DNA of 64,000 nt, from positions 95,535,235 to 95,599,234 of the forward strand of contig OY829326.1 in assembly GCA_963691655.1 (NCBI GenBank), given 5' to 3'. The notes beneath the pieces were generated by a model. That model worked only from the letters and a program-made list of their open reading frames with translations, did not search any database and was not told the DNA's origin. The stretch comes from Toxonevra muliebris. Its lineage: Eukaryota; Arthropoda; Insecta; Diptera; Pallopteridae. Shown here in pieces: positions 22,216 to 32,608 of the stretch (its first letter is position 1; each line of letters begins with the position of its first letter). The translations under genes were made by a program, and so were the position numbers.

Positions 22216-22453
22216 CTTCCAGAAAGCAAATATATTAATCGTCAATTCTTGGATATTTAGATGGCTTTGCAAAACGTGTTCAATATATTAGTTCGATTAA
22301 AAGTAGCGGTAATTCCCCTTTCGAAATTTAAACTTCTATACCTGCATCTAAAATATAAGAAATTTAAATCTAAAATAATTGTTCTTGCAAAAACTTAATC
22401 TCCAACCAATTAATGGTGGTTCCTATATAGATTTCCACATATTTTTAGAAATT

Positions 22454-22507
22454 ACTTTGGTTCTCAAACTTTTGTATTCTAATGTACCATAGGGGGGGGA
22501 GGGGGGA
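22454..22507. mobile_element. Possible decayed hAT terminal end
   Basis: TTTGGTTCTCAAACTTTTG followed within 25 bp by an 8-G run and a 7-G run resembles the C-A-G-T-G-G-T-T-C-T-C-A-A terminus with G-rich subterminal sequence of a hAT group. A better-preserved end in the other orientation lies at 52040-52112. Only one end is seen. Confidence 0.35.
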
Positions 22508-24359
22508 ATTATATAAATTTGATGTAATAGATACCAATTTGAGAGGTTTCTCTGATATCTACGGAAAATACGAATCTCATATCCTTTTCTTGATGAAAGC
22601 AAATGGTCAGATGTGAAAACAATGTTTCACATAAATGTTCCCCAAAAAAACTAGGTAGGGTCACTGAACAACAAAACAATTGTAATCCCTTAAGTTCAAA
22701 ACTGTCGTTGTCCATTAATTTTAAATTTTAAGAACCATCAGTTTTTAAAAATTTTAAAACTATTTTAAATTTCGTAGTAGGCATAGTAACGAATAAAATT
22801 GAATGATATTTCGCTCATTCTGTGTTGAATAGTTGAAAAGCGAGAGTGTAAAAAATAGTGAATTTCCAAAATAAAAAAAGGACCAAATGGGATCACGCCA
22901 TGTGTAAATTTTTTGAATAATTTACATATTTTTTAAGCGATTTATTATCATATTGGTTGTAAATAATAAACTGAATAATAAGGAATTAAATCATAATGTG
23001 AAAGATCAAGTCGAAGTTATAAATGTGGCAGCACCAACCAAAATTGAACTTTGAGCACCCATATCTTATCTGAAAAACCTTGATAATTTCAATGATATAT
23101 AGCTCGGCTCAGCTGAAATTATAGTTGAGGATATATTTGCCCGTAAGTAGAACTGTATTACTATAAGAAAAAAATAAATGGAATTTCTTGCATTCGTGAT
23201 AAAGATTGACTCAGCGAAACAACCTTCACTTTTTTATAAAATTTGGATATGTTGGTTAACTTATTTTTGACTAATAAATCAATGTTGTGAACTAATTTTA
23301 ATGTGGAATATTTCGGTTTTCAGTAGGTTTTAGTTGACTTTTGCAATTAAATTCGCCAACCACCGGCATTTTTTGTTAATTGTTAGTAAATATGCAATAT
23401 GTCTAAACAATTTGCGAAAAAAATTAATTGCCACTTTTTACCTAATCATTTTCTTTGCTGCTTTTACGAAAAATGTTCATTCCAAAAGGCGAATTTTTCA
23501 ATGTTTGGCGTAATGAGAGAGAACCAACAAAAAAAAACTCTGTAATTTTAAAATACGTGCTTATTAAATTAGGTCTCTGTGGTAATGGAAATGAAGGAAA
23601 GAGAAGTAAGATGAGGCAAATTTTGTTAAATTTTATTAGCAAACTCAACGAAAAATTGCAATAGAACGTTAAAAGCTTTCAAACTGCGCAACAAAGAATG
23701 GCTGAATTTTAATACACGGAGCTGTAATAATAAAAAATATTTCGCTTTCTATAGGAATAATGCTTTAAGAAGCCCTGGAAGCATGAAATCAAGATTTCAG
23801 AAATTTCAGCTAGTTTCATACACGGGAAATGTCGCGTTAAAAAACAATACGAGATCTTTTTAATTTATTACTACTGTCATCGTATCCATTTATAACATCA
23901 ATTTCAAGAAACTTCAATCAATTTACTGTCTGATCCAACCATTTCAGAAGGAACACTTGATGGCAATATTGACTCCGAATTGATAGAAACATTTCTGTGG
24001 GTACTATTATCATTTGAATGATAAATGTACGTAAAATGTTTTACGATTTCATTTTTTTTCTAGGTGTTAAAAATGCTGCTTCTCATTTTAATTCATTTGG
24101 CGGAAGTTAGTTGAATTTAAATTTCATATACTTTGCAACCAAACAGCAATTTTTAACAAAAATAATATGTTGTTAATAAAAACCTATCAATTAATCAATC
24201 CAGTTAATTGATTGCGACTTTTGTGACGCTAGATAGCCCATTCAGCCCACTGTGGCATCTTTTCACCGCCTGACCAATAGGTCTGTTGTGCCTTCCCACT
24301 TCTCCTATTAGGAAGAGATTACAGTTTTATTTTACAAGAGGGAATCGCTATATTGTCCT
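22508..24359. other. AT-rich intergenic DNA
   Basis: Short frames at 22509-22715 and 23442-23664 have no family character. No inverted repeats recognised. Confidence 0.4.
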
Positions 24360-24795
24360 TATAGTCGCTATCATCCAAAAAGAACAAAACGGCTGGTGGT
24401 CGCGCGCCATTTTTTGCGTTTTTGGCACCAAGAAACTGAACTCTGCACGTTTAGCAATCGAACATTGCTTTGGCATTCTAAAACAACGCTTCAGACAACT
24501 ATACTCTTGCAAGTTGAGAGGTGCTAGAAAGATGTGCAATTTCATTAAAGTATATGGTATTGTGTGTTGCACAATATTGCTGACGAAACGGATCTGGACT
24601 TTATAACCGAACTAGTTTCTGAAAAACGTGCTGATAATGAGCAATATGGCGAGACAACGAGAGGAAATGCTGTAAGAGATCATATGTGGCAAGAGCTGCA
24701 GCTCAAACGACGCAACAATTGGAAGCATTTACAATTACAATATAATTTCATTTATTGTTATTGCATCCATGTATTATCCAAAAAACAGCTCAAAA
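24360..24795 (+). pseudogene. PIF/Harbinger transposase, C-terminal part (relic 1)
   Basis: The plus strand carries LAIEHCFGILKQRFRQLY, a signature of the DDE_Tnp_4 domain of Harbinger transposases (catalytic Glu region, R-x-x-I-E-x-x-F-G). CKLRGARKMCNFIKVYGIV follows, then in another frame MLHNIADETDLDF and NEQYGETTRGNAVRDHM. A frameshift near 24565 splits the end. The N-terminal two thirds, with the two catalytic Asp blocks, is absent. A regulator-type remnant faces it at 25395-25205, the usual two-gene Harbinger arrangement. Confidence 0.8.
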
Positions 24796-25204
24796 CAGTT
24801 AAAATCGAATAAATTAAATTGTAAGAATAAAAATTTTCAAACAAAACATTTTTTATTTCAAGTTAAAATTTATATAAGTGTTTTAGCATGACATCAATGA
24901 AAAGCAGGTATAATTGGAAGTGGCAATGAGATTGATGTTCTTATTAATTAAAGAGCTCCGGCCAAAAGATGAAAGGTCATCCACGGTAAATAATACAGTG
25001 AACTACGGATAAATGCACTTTAATCTGTAGAAACCAGTTCAGTTTAAAAGAAAAAATTTTAAAAAAAGAATTAAATTACATGGTTTTTTCATGTTTGGTT
25101 TTATTCGTATTATACATAAAAGTTTTCTATAAAAACTTAAAAATCAGCTAAAAACCAAACTTAACCGTAGTTTAGTAACAAAAGTTTGGAAAATAATTTT
25201 GGAA

Positions 25205-25395
25205 ATTTTTATTTCTAAGAGCTCTAATTTTGTCTTCGCCATTTCCCACTTTCATTGAGCTCTTTCCTTTTTTTTCCTCATAAGTTCCAAGATCTGTGCA
25301 TGGTAATTTTTGCGCTTTTGCATTTGCTCCAAGATTTTCCCTTGAGCTGTGCCACTAATCTGGTCTTCTGTGGTGCACTTGGTGAATCATCTTTT
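25205..25395 (-). pseudogene. Harbinger second-gene (DNA-binding regulator) C-terminal scrap
   Basis: The minus strand reads SPSAPQKTRLVAQL and KCKSAKITMHRSWNL with a basic tail. It is short and low in information. It is assigned only because it converges on transposase relic 1, as the companion Myb/SANT-type gene does in Harbinger elements. It could be unrelated. Confidence 0.3.
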
Positions 25396-25514
25396 ATCAC
25401 ATAAATAATACAAAATAATAGAATTAAGTTATTAAAAAATTGGTTTTATAATACCTGTTTCGGTTGTATACGTCAAGTCCAAATCGGAGCACCATACATC
25501 GCTGAACCTTTCAG

Positions 25515-25880
25515 TCCGTGAAATACCTTGACTTTCCAGCACTTGACCCGCTACCAGTTTTCTATACCATATTCTGCATCTAATTACATATTAATATTTG
25601 ACAGCGTCAGATACAGAATAAGGAAGCATATAAATAAAATCAATGAGTTTCTTAAGTTCTTATATTCTAGATTTATCAATAACTTTCGCAAAACCACGCA
25701 TATGCTTCTTACGCAGATCACAGTTTCCTCAATTTTTGAAGAGGACATCGCAATTTTAGAGGGGGGAATTGGTCCGAAAGGGATATTATGGTAATGGAAA
25801 GCAGAAGCGAAGCAGCATTTTTACGATAAAACTGGATTTCCTGCTGTAATTGGATGCATAGACGGAATTGGTTCTGGTTC
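25515..25880 (+). pseudogene. PIF/Harbinger transposase, N-terminal part (relic 2)
   Basis: The plus strand includes KQHFYDKTGFPAVIGCIDG (25811-25867), the first catalytic Asp block of DDE_Tnp_4 (I-G-C-I-D-G-T). Upstream it has a weakly supported helical frame (25528-25794). The sequence leaves the transposase directly after this block and enters antisense regulator sequence, so the element suffered an internal deletion joining the two genes tail-first. Confidence 0.6.
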
Positions 25881-26333
25881 AGGCAATAGTTCTTCGCCTA
25901 CTGAGTTTATAGTAGCTCCCAAGACCACCCCGGCTGGAGCTACATGAATGGCTACACATTCTCCTAATGGCGATAGAATTTTCTTTATTAAAATTGCTTC
26001 CGCCTGTAGTTTGCGATTCACGTTTGCTGTGACATATAATAATTCTTACGAAATTTTCAACAGAAATGATTAATGCATTTTTTACCTTATGGCACCCATC
26101 CCTTCATGCACCGGAAAACCCAAACTGTTTAGCTTAATAGCCCACTCTCGCTTCATGTTTACGCCCTTACTGAAATTCCTAGCCATTGGATCATTTTTCT
26201 GTATATGCGCCACTGATGTCTCAAACTGGTTTACATTTGTTACTTTCATTGTTATTTTATATTCTTTTCCCAAGGTTTTATATAAAAAAAAGTATTTTTC
26301 AGTGGCTGTCGACCACAAACATTTTATCGACAA
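25815..26333 (-). pseudogene. Myb/SANT-type regulator of a Harbinger element
   Basis: The minus-strand exon (26333-26088) encodes MKVTNVNQFETSVAHIQ, MARNFSKGVNMKREW and KLNSLGFPVHEG. This is the Myb/SANT-like DNA-binding domain pattern (W-x-x-L-x-x-x-L-N-x-L-G-P-P). It ends at a good donor (AAG then GTAAAA). An acceptor, TATGTCACAG, precedes a second piece with NRKLQAEAILIKKIL, the usual C-terminal coiled helix. The joined reading frame does not stay open, so it is a relic. In Harbinger elements this protein helps nuclear import and DNA binding of the transposase (family knowledge). Confidence 0.6.
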
Positions 26334-26481
26334 GAACTTGTCTCTTTTTTCGATAGTCGACAGTCCACTCGACTCTCAAAATACCGATTTGTAACAGATT
26401 ACTTAATCGACTCTCGACACTCGACTACAGTGATACCGATTGATAGCTGTCGAGCATTCGACAGTCGACGTCGACAACCAT
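26301..26481. repeat. TCGAC/GTCGA-rich cluster, possible element end
   Basis: Many copies of GTCGAC, TCGACA and ACTCGACT lie within 180 bp, ending with CAGTCGACGTCGACAACC. They flank the start of the Myb/SANT relic, so they may be the terminal and subterminal repeats of that Harbinger element. A matching inverted end was not found. Confidence 0.4.
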
Positions 26482-26552
26482 AATAAGGGCGATTTAAAAA
26501 TGTCAGGCGGGCAATTTATATTTAATTGGTTTTTTTCTTCCATATGGAAAAT

Positions 26553-26790
26553 CTCTGTGAATAGATTGAAAAATATAAAGGAATATACAACTTCTCATAG
26601 ATGCAAAAATGAAATAAATGGATATATTTTAAAAAATATGAATCACGATATTCTGTATCTATTGTGGAATAAATAGAAGCCTTATCTACTTATTTTTGAA
26701 ATTTGATTATTTAGAAATTTCTGTGAATAAATTGCAAAATTTAAAGAAATCTGCCGCTTTTCATAGATGCAAACGATTTATTATTATATA
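26553..26790. repeat. Diverged local duplication, ~75 bp
   Basis: AAATCTCTGTGAATAGATTG...TCATAGATGCAAAAATG (about 26549-26610) recurs as AAATTTCTGTGAATAAATTG...TCATAGATGCAAACGAT (about 26715-26775), about 165 bp apart in direct orientation. The plus-strand frame over the first copy is probably chance. Confidence 0.55.
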
Positions 26791-26832
26791 CCTAATAGTA
26801 AACTAATAATTGATAATGATTTAATTCATGTT

Positions 26833-26990
26833 TGCACGAATTAGAAAATGTTTTTGGGGATAATCTCATTGCCGAAATCATTTACAGGCAATGGACAAAC
26901 GGTGATAGAACCACTTTGCAAGCTATTATAACTTCAGTTGATGAATATTTATAAAAATTTAAGACAGGGTTAGAAAACTACTTTTACATT
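26833..26990 (+). pseudogene. Inverted fragment of the arthropod repeat protein next door
   Basis: The plus strand reads FGDNLIAEIIYRQWTNGDRT then TSVDEYL. This resembles the Y-K-Q-W-x-S-T-D-R-(T/S)-T-L block that follows the C-V-C-T-I-H block in the same arthropod family as the minus-strand relic at 27042-28160. Its orientation is opposite to that relic, so a rearrangement separated and flipped the two parts. Confidence 0.45.
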
Positions 26991-27041
26991 ATAAACTGTC
27001 AGATTTTTAATATTTGCCTCTTCGATTAGTAATTTTACGTT

Positions 27042-28160
27042 CTAATAGATTGCACAAACACAAACTGAATGGGTGCCACTTGTACCTGCTGCGAATTCGG
27101 AAAAACTACATTTGACTAGTGGGTAATTTTCCGTGAACAGTTGATAAAGTTCTTTTAAATTTATTACGAGCAATCTTTTTTGCACGTGGACGCGTTTATT
27201 ATTTACTTTCACAGAAACATAATCTTTTTTCCCCTGGCAGCATACGGCTATTCTCATTAAGTTCGTAAAAGCTAATTATTAAACTTACCACTTCATTTCC
27301 TAATGACGCTTTTCGGGCTGGGATCGGCTAAGATTCCTTTTTCTTCGTAATTTTCTTAGCAATAGCGATCATGTGAGTTGTAGCTGAAGGAATGTTGAAT
27401 TTTTCGAGAAGACCATTCTTTAAAAATTGTTAAAATTTTCATTTGTATTGAAGGGTTTTTGGTTGTGTAGAATTTATGTTTCAAAATTTGTAATATATTA
27501 TTTTCTTCATTTTCCTCAACGCTACTATCACTTTCATTAAGAGCAACCACCCATTAACAAATGAGGTGGTGGTATCAAAACGGCTTAACTTCTCCCTCTG
27601 TTAGAAGGAGTAGCCAATTTACCTTCCTACCTACCTATCACTTAGTTTAATATTAATTTTTTCTGATATGTTTTTCAGTATTTTAACCGAATTGCACTTG
27701 TGAGAAACTTTTTTCTTTTTAATAGGAGAAGTTCCAATTAATCCTAAACCTTTGTTGATCAACTGCTTCACAAATAACTTCCTTGTTTCCCTCAAACGAT
27801 ACAGAACCTTATTCATTAAACAGTTCATTTGTCGAGGCGTTGGAATCCAAATCATCAACCTGCTGAAAAATATACATATGCGCAAAATATTGGTTTGGTT
27901 TTGCATAAATTTTATATTTGCATAGTAGCAAAACATACCTTATGGTTTAATTCAAGTGCATTGTAATTTTTGTTCCTGTTACGTAAGGTCGATAAATTAA
28001 GGCGGCACATGTTGCATATTTTTTGTTCAAGAACCTCGTCCTTTATTGGTTTTTTTAATGCCAATAAATGTTGCGCTTGCACTTTCCTGAGCGTCTCGCT
28101 ATTTTTTATTTTTGGATGAAGTGATAAATTGAATGGATTAAAGCATCTATCTGTTCGGAT
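27042..28160 (-). pseudogene. Arthropod uncharacterised repeat-borne gene, multi-exon relic
   Basis: Minus strand. A first exon near 28160-27940 has RKVQAQHLLALKKP and a CNMC motif and ends at a strong donor, AAG then GTATGT. An acceptor, TATTTTTCAG, near 27861 opens QVDDLDSNASTNEL, followed after a shift by GTSPIKKKKVSHKC. Farther on come YTTKNPSIQMKILTIF (27480-27440), YEEKGILADPSPK (27350-27315) and SRMLPGKKDYVSVKV, then HVQKRLLVINLKELYQLF and SGTHSVCVC (27240-27050). The block order matches an uncharacterised protein repeated in many arthropod genomes (remembered, not searched). The usual S-L-R-P-K-W-C segment before S-G-T-H-S-V is deleted. Frameshifts occur in at least three places. Function unknown; multicopy and probably transposon-borne. 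Confidence 0.6.
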
Positions 28161-28840
28161 TTTTTATCCTTTTAAAAATTTTGATAGTTTAGGCATTTTG
28201 CTCTTTTATGTTTTTCACTCAAACACTACGATAAAAATCTAGTTTTCTATGATTTTGAACTACGAAATATATCAAAATGCTGACTAAAGCAGTTTACATG
28301 ACACGTTTTAAAGTGGAGATATAGGAGAATAACTCCTCCAAAGTAAGAGATAAGCGCAAACATGAACCAATAAATGTACTAATAACAATATTTTTTGGTC
28401 TTTTCATTTTTTTGATATTCGAAAAATTTTCTGTCGTAAAAATAAATTTGTAGTATTGGATTCCATATGACTTGCTCAAGAAATTGTTTGTTTCTTCGCA
28501 CCCAAAAAGTCTCAACTTTTCTGAAACTTCGGATTTTTAGATAAAATCACATGGAATATGTAATATTTTTTTTGATTTTTTTCGTTTGTAGGGGCGAGCT
28601 TGAAAAAACTATTTAAAGAATGCAATTGTTATTATTATTTATTAATTTATTATAACGTAAATGAGGGTCATTCGGATTGATTTTCGCAAGGCAAACTTTG
28701 ACCGGTAAAAATAAAAATAACAGATTTATGAATTATTAAAGCATATTTTTTCCTCTTTCAAAATTGTTAGCCACCAAAGAAAAAAAATCAGATTTTTTTT
28801 TACTAATTGCTAAGGTAACATCACCTCGAAAAAAAAATGG
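28161..28840. other. AT-rich DNA, nothing recognised
   Basis: No supported frame. Simple T-runs and a 73-codon minus-strand frame without features. Confidence 0.4.
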
Positions 28841-28842
28841 AT

Positions 28843-30147
28843 TGCATGTAATTCGGATCGAAAAATTGAGTGAGCATGTAATTCGGACCGATGGTGTATG
28901 TAAATAATGTATGTATATAAAAAAAATGTATGTATGCATGCGTAAATACATACACACATACAAATACATACATACAAATTATTGTCCAAATCTATGTGTT
29001 TTCCTTATGTAATCATATACCGTTTGTCCGATCTTAGTGAAATTTGGAGTAGAGATGCATTTGTGTATATGTCAAGTTGTGTCGACTGTATCTCAAAGTA
29101 GGCGTGGCATTTTCGCAAAAATCCAATATCTTCGAATAACACATCGAGCTAAATTAATAAAATTTGATATGGAGACTTACTTGTTCTACACCGAACCAAT
29201 TCTCAAATATGGGCCTACTCATGGGCGTATCAAAATTAGGAGAAGAGGCTGTGGCTGGGCGATAGATGCGAACATATTAAAAACAAAAGTATGGGACGGT
29301 GCAATCTTACGTAGGAGGAGCAATAGCAGATCTAAGGGGCGTAGGAAAGGGGAGATGATTTGGGGTTAAATACCCCTGACCTCGACCCCAAATCTCCCTA
29401 ACCTCCCCCCTCCTCAACTTTCCCCCTCCCCCAACGCCTAACTAACTCGCCCCCTCCCCCTCCCGCTTCCTTACTGATTAGAATTTCTTATATTTTATCG
29501 TTGGCCATAAAAAAAAAAATGTAAAAGGGATGAACAAATGTTAATCCCTTTAAGTTAAATCTCTGGATCTGCTAGTCCGTGGCCATGCCCTTGAACTGAC
29601 GCAAAATGAAGTATATAAAAAATCATTTCTTCGTATCATTCTAAGAAAATTCTGAATTAAAATTTATAAGTATATGTATTGACATAATCAAAAATTAAAA
29701 TGTAGTCTGGAATAAAAAAAATACTAATCATTTAACACAAACTAGCTTTTAAAAATATATTCCACATTGAATTTAACTAAAAATTACTTGTTAGTTTCAA
29801 AATTGATATAACTCTAAGAAGCTCTATTAATTTCAATTAAAAAAATTTTTTTGAATTTAAATGGAAAATTTTTGACTAAAATTCAAAATATTTTTCAAGT
29901 TTATCTAAATTTTGAACTCAAATTCCACAAAAACTCTCTAAACAAAGGGTCGATCCAAATTACCTCCAAACATCACTTATTGCATCGAACTTTCATTACT
30001 TAAAACTTACTTTCATTAATTAAAACTATGTATATAGTGTTTCTAAATTTTGTAATTATGCAAACACCTCATTTGCTGGTAATTCGGATCATCGATCCGA
30101 CTTATATGCAAGTAGGAAAATGCATGTTGGTAATTCGGACCGATTTA
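28843..30147. repeat. Four copies of a TAATTCGGAYCGAT motif at the two ends of a 1.3-kb segment
   Basis: GCATGTAATTCGGATCG (28844), GCATGTAATTCGGACCGAT (28874), TGGTAATTCGGATC (30077) and GTTGGTAATTCGGACCGAT (30126) are all in the same orientation. Two lie at each side of an otherwise unassigned segment. They may be terminal direct repeats of an unidentified element, or a binding-site pair. The segment between has no protein family; the plus-strand frame at 29037-29369 looks like ordinary repeat DNA. Confidence 0.4.
29371..29472. other. C-rich, G-poor tract
   Basis: About 100 bp dominated by CCCC and CCCCTCCCCC, so the minus strand has many G-runs that could form quadruplex structure. It follows GATTTGGGG and contains CCCCAAATC, a short inverted pair. 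It differs sharply in base composition from the flanks. Confidence 0.5.
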
Positions 30148-30242
30148 AAAAGTAAACTTTTGCTTAGTATGCTTTCTAAAATGGTGCTTATTTTTACCAA
30201 ACTATAGCAGAATATTTGACGGTCTGACCAGGTCACATTAAG

Positions 30243-30597
30243 GGTCATGTTCAAATGCTGCGGCAACCTGTAATGTTCAATACCACAACTAAAACCACGA
30301 ATATTTTATATGCATGTATGAAATACTGGTTGGCACCACAGTATCTCAATAGTTTTCCCTTGACACGAAAAACAATAAAGGAATGTGTAAAGGGTTTCGA
30401 ACGGCTTGGATTTCCACAGTGGTTTGGCGCTGTCGGTAGTTTTTTTGTACTTAAGATCTGAATAAGTTATTCCTACAAGTATTATTCCTTACAGATGGTT
30501 GTCACATTGAAGTCCACCCTTCTATAAAAGACGCAGTGGACTACTATAACTATAAGGGATGGTACTCAACAATATTACTTGCATTAGTTGACTATAG
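30243..30597 (+). pseudogene. PIF/Harbinger transposase with a 59-bp intron (relic 3)
   Basis: The plus-strand exon ends FERLGFPQWFGAV (30390-30435). A GTAGTT...CCTTACAG intron (30436-30494) follows. The joined codon GTCGAT restores V-D, and the next exon reads GCHIEVHPSIKDAVDYYNYK then GWYSTILLALVDYR, ending at a GTAAGT donor (30598). This is the DDE_Tnp_4 segment with the catalytic Asp and the D-Y-Y-N-Y-K-G motif. No frame break is seen in this part. The next exon, with later catalytic residues, was not found. A companion regulator remnant converges from 31095. Partial and dead, but recent-looking. Confidence 0.78.
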
Positions 30598-30834
30598 GTA
30601 AGTCTGGATCTGCAATCTCACACATATGTTTTTTTGTAGCAGCTGAAGAATTACAAATTTGTGTGTGCAACAGAGGAACCGTGGTATAGTGCTCAAAAAA
30701 GACGTTGCACTGAAAATTTTTGCACCCTGGTTGCTTTTTGTCTGTTTTTAATGTGAGAGTAGCTATGTCAACGTGATCAATCTACTTACCCATTACATAA
30801 AGTGTGAGAGGTTGAGATTTGATGTGCGATATAA

Positions 30835-31095
30835 AGCTGTTTCTGATGATAAGTAATCTTTTCCAAATTCCTTTAAAACGTCTGTCTTCCTTTTTTAAAT
30901 ATCTAAAAGCTCGGTTTCCATTTGCTCCCACATATCTTCTTGTAATTCGCTTTGGGATTCTTTGAAGAGTTTCAGCAGATCTTTTTGAAATATCCCCATT
31001 TTGTTTCCTTTTTTAGATTCCAGTGTTGATAACGAAGACGTAAGGTTTTTTGAGGTTATGTCAGAACCGTGATGTGCTGGGGTTTTTGGACCTCA
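30835..31095 (-). pseudogene. Harbinger regulator, C-terminal helical part
   Basis: The minus strand reads SKKGNKMGIFQKDLLKLF, then ESQSELQEDMWEQMETELL, and after one stop KRKTDVLKEFGKDYL. This long charged amphipathic helix, with the M-W-E-x-M-E-x-E-x-L pattern, is typical of the C-terminus of Harbinger companion proteins. It is convergent with transposase relic 3. One in-frame stop marks it as broken. Confidence 0.45.
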
Positions 31096-31276
31096 GATAC
31101 GGATTCAGCGATCCTATAAGCATATAGTAAGCATGGTCTGACCTCCAGACTCGAAAAAACATTTTTTTTTTGTATGGCTGTGTAGTTATTTCTTATTTTT
31201 ATTTATAGCACTACCAATTGATCAAATAAAAGTTGCGATGTAAATGTTCATAGTCTGCTAAATTGCAGGCTTAGAA

Positions 31277-31377
31277 ATTCCGTAGCGAATGCTTATTTTA
31301 ATGCTTTTTATTCATACCAATCAAAGCAAACGCTTAAATTTTTTTTCGCATACGAATCCTAGCAAACGCTTCGGAAT
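31277..31377. repeat. Small inverted-repeat unit (~100 bp)
   Basis: ATTCCGTAGCGAATGCT (31277-31293) pairs with AGCAAACGCTTCGGAAT (31361-31377), 14 of 17 positions. GCAAACGCTT occurs twice within the unit. Possibly a minute MITE. Non-coding. Confidence 0.45.
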
Positions 31378-31436
31378 GTCACTTCCTATAGCAATTGCTT
31401 CATATTTTAGCAAAGCAAACTTTTATTAATTCTACC

Positions 31437-32338
31437 CACTGCACTATGGGCCAGAAGATCACTTTTTTGGCATATAGTTAAAAACGGCAGCTATGTCACT
31501 GAAACTTCGCTCACTCGCTTCTGATATTATACAAAAAATTGATAAAAATAGGCGTTATCACTGTACTGCCACGCCCACCTCCCATAGAACAAAAATGGTA
31601 AAAACACTTAATTTTATAGGAATGATCATTTTCTAATAGAAATAATAAACCTTATAGGGGGATAAAGGATTTGGGGTTCAGATTTCAACCTTTTTTTGAT
31701 TTTGCTCGGTTGCTTCACTGTAATTGCGATGAGGTCTCTTCCATTCTCTAACCTAGCATTAAGAAGAACTTCATTCTGGAGCTTAATTGATTCTGAAAAA
31801 ACAATTTTTCTTACATATTCGCAAATATTCGCTAAAGTTTTGATTGCTAATTGAAAGTAGACATCACAACATTTTACCACATATATACTTCATGGACTGC
31901 CATTTGCTGCATAATATTTTTTTCCTTCACACAACATAAACGCAATTTCATAATTTGCAAACAAAATCTTTACACATTCAAGTAATTATTTCTCACTTAT
32001 GATCAACAGAAAATACGAAATAGTAATAAAGTTTTATTTTACATACCTTCGTTCTTATTATCCATTTTCCACAAAAAATTGTTTTTAAATAAATTTATAA
32101 AAATTTCACCAACGGATTGCAACACATTTTAATTAAACAAAATGTCAAACCGCAGGGAACTTTTATTGCCAACTTGACAGTCGCCAAATAGACACTGTTT
32201 TCACCACCCAAAAAAAAAGTATTTTTTAAAATACTCAGAGTATTTCCTTTCTATATATAACATTTTTGTTCGCAAATTTTAGCAACAAAAAATCGACTTT
32301 ATGCCAGAAAAAGCGACCTTCTGGCCCATAGTGCACTG
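31437..32338. mobile_element. Non-autonomous DNA transposon, ~40-bp TIRs
   Basis: The left end CACTGCACTATGGGCCAGAAG, continuing GATCACTTTTTTGGCAT-like, and the right end in reverse, CAGTGCACTATGGGCCAGAAG then GTCGCTTTTTCTGGCAT, form about 40 bp of terminal inverted repeat. Length is 902 bp. The interior has, on the minus strand, a short start MDNKNEG next to a GTATGT donor (near 32050) and an acceptor TATTATGCAG near 31909. Its coding frame then breaks, so a small spliced gene may once have been present. No target duplication is convincing. The superfamily is not fixed: the CAGTG end would fit hAT or P. Confidence 0.65.
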
Positions 32339-32608
32339 TAATAAAAAAATTAAATATCCTTATGTTTTCGTTTTGTCACAACATCTCTAGTATGCACAAA
32401 ATACTTTTGTAGCACAATATTCATTTCTTTGACCGTGCCTTTAAAATAAAATATTTATTTTTAACGCAAATCATGAAGCAATTTTCGGTGCTTGGCTTTT
32501 CGATCGTTCCCTTCCAGCTGTAAGCAGGAGTCAAGTCGCCCGAGAATACTTTACTTTACTTTGTGCTTTATAACTTTCCCTTAATTTTTCATACCTTTAA
32601 CAGACTTT

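Noticed and set aside
26089..26394. 101-codon plus-strand open frame
   Set aside because: Antisense to the Myb/SANT relic, which has the recognisable blocks.
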